From: DATDIC01 sp963764525
GTDB lineage: Bacteria; Pseudomonadota; Alphaproteobacteria; Acetobacterales; Acetobacteraceae
Reading direction: 5' to 3'
DNA length: 64,000 nt
Assembly (NCBI GenBank): GCA_963764525.1
Contig: CAVXTC010000014.1
Location: 48,214 to 112,213 of the forward strand
Part shown: positions 63,764-64,000 of the stretch, piece after piece
Layout of the letters: every line of letters begins with the position of its first letter
Numbering within the stretch: position 1 is the first letter of the stretch
Program-made: the position numbers and the translations under genes
Notes under the pieces: model-generated
What the model was told of the DNA's origin: nothing
The model's input: only the letters and a program-made list of their open reading frames with translations
Database searches by the model: none

Positions 63764-64000
63764 GTTAAGCTCATCCGACCTTCCGCCCAAGCGGATCCGG
63801 ATTGTGGGAAACTGGCCAGAAGCTAGACGGCAAGCATCAGCTTCGGGTCAGAGGGCGGCAACTACAAGGTCGAAGGGAATGACCGAAGCGGGCGCGGAGG
63901 CGCCATCATCGGGTGGCACAGAGCGTCCGGTTTAGAAATCCTCCGATGGGTGAGGCTAGGGCCGGGTTGGGTCGGAACCCGAAATTCAAACTGGAGAGAG
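63764..64000. other. Right-hand flank, nothing recognised
   Basis: 237 bp between the IS and the window edge. No convincing reading frame, repeat or RNA gene on either strand. It may be the end of an unseen gene or further element debris. Confidence 0.5.

Noticed and set aside
1..64000. CRISPR arrays, rRNA or tRNA genes
   Set aside because: No regularly spaced direct repeats and no recognisable rRNA or cloverleaf sequence were found on either strand.

Overview
The window is high-GC chromosomal DNA from an alphaproteobacterium, most likely Acetobacteraceae/Rhodospirillales. This is inferred from gene content and order (glmU-glmS beside gph, leuS-lptE-holA, argJ, DUF1150) and from the many solute-binding proteins and permissive small-molecule enzymes. 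No rRNA or tRNA gene was seen.

Layout. 1-3.7 kb: glmS (cut by the window edge) and glmU on the minus strand, divergent from a phosphoglycolate phosphatase. 3.9-12.1 kb, minus strand: an oleate-hydratase-like flavoprotein, a peptide/nickel-type ABC importer without its ATPases, a Gfo/Idh oxidoreductase and an MFS carrier. 12.2-16.2 kb: an AtzG/AtzE-type amidase pair, then otsB, a haloacid-dehalogenase-type HAD and a TauE/SafE permease. 16.2-25.7 kb: an island of different character. It holds a HepT-like toxin remnant, a DUF4239 membrane protein, and a same-strand cassette of outer-membrane protein, formylglycine-generating enzyme, Tat-exported sulfatase, Tat-exported HAD phosphatase and two exported DUF1254/DUF1214 proteins. 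It ends in a HAD fragment fused to the 3' end of a damaged DUF1150 gene. 25.8-43.8 kb: DUF169, argJ, a lipid-modifying pair (fatty-acid hydroxylase and cyclopropane-synthase-like), a Do-type protease, a membrane cNMP-binding protein, a PEP-CTERM protein, ogt, a quinone reductase, VOC, an M24 peptidase, a second solute-binding protein, a MetE-like enzyme, a GT39-like transferase, a dienelactone hydrolase and a DapA-family lyase. 44.2-51.4 kb: a VapB antitoxin with a decapitated VapC, a ThDP enzyme, leuS-lptE-holA, and a TumE/HTH toxin-antitoxin pair. 51.5-56.3 kb: a nucleotide-sugar/glycosyltransferase cluster. 56.4-64 kb: a mobile-element scrapyard with a long inverted repeat, a dead solute-binding-protein gene, a dihaem cytochrome c, a group II intron apparently sitting in an ISL3-type transposase remnant, a CHAT-protease gene, and an intact IS5-family element with inverted repeats and a TA target duplication.

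A window-wide feature is that many conserved genes carry single-base indels: glmS, glmU, both genes of the sulfatase pathway with long reading frames, a ThDP enzyme, a glycosyltransferase, the intron maturase, the CHAT gene, and leuS at about eight places. Because leuS, glmS and glmU are normally essential and the proteins read perfectly once the frame is corrected, I infer that most of these are assembly (long-read indel) errors rather than true pseudogenes. The VapC, HepT, HAD, ISL3 and solute-binding-protein remnants look like real decay because whole domains are missing or stops are present.

The two stretches most worth following are the sulfatase/FGE/DUF1254 cassette, which looks like one exported pathway of unknown substrate, and the orphan CHAT-domain protein beside the intron and the IS.
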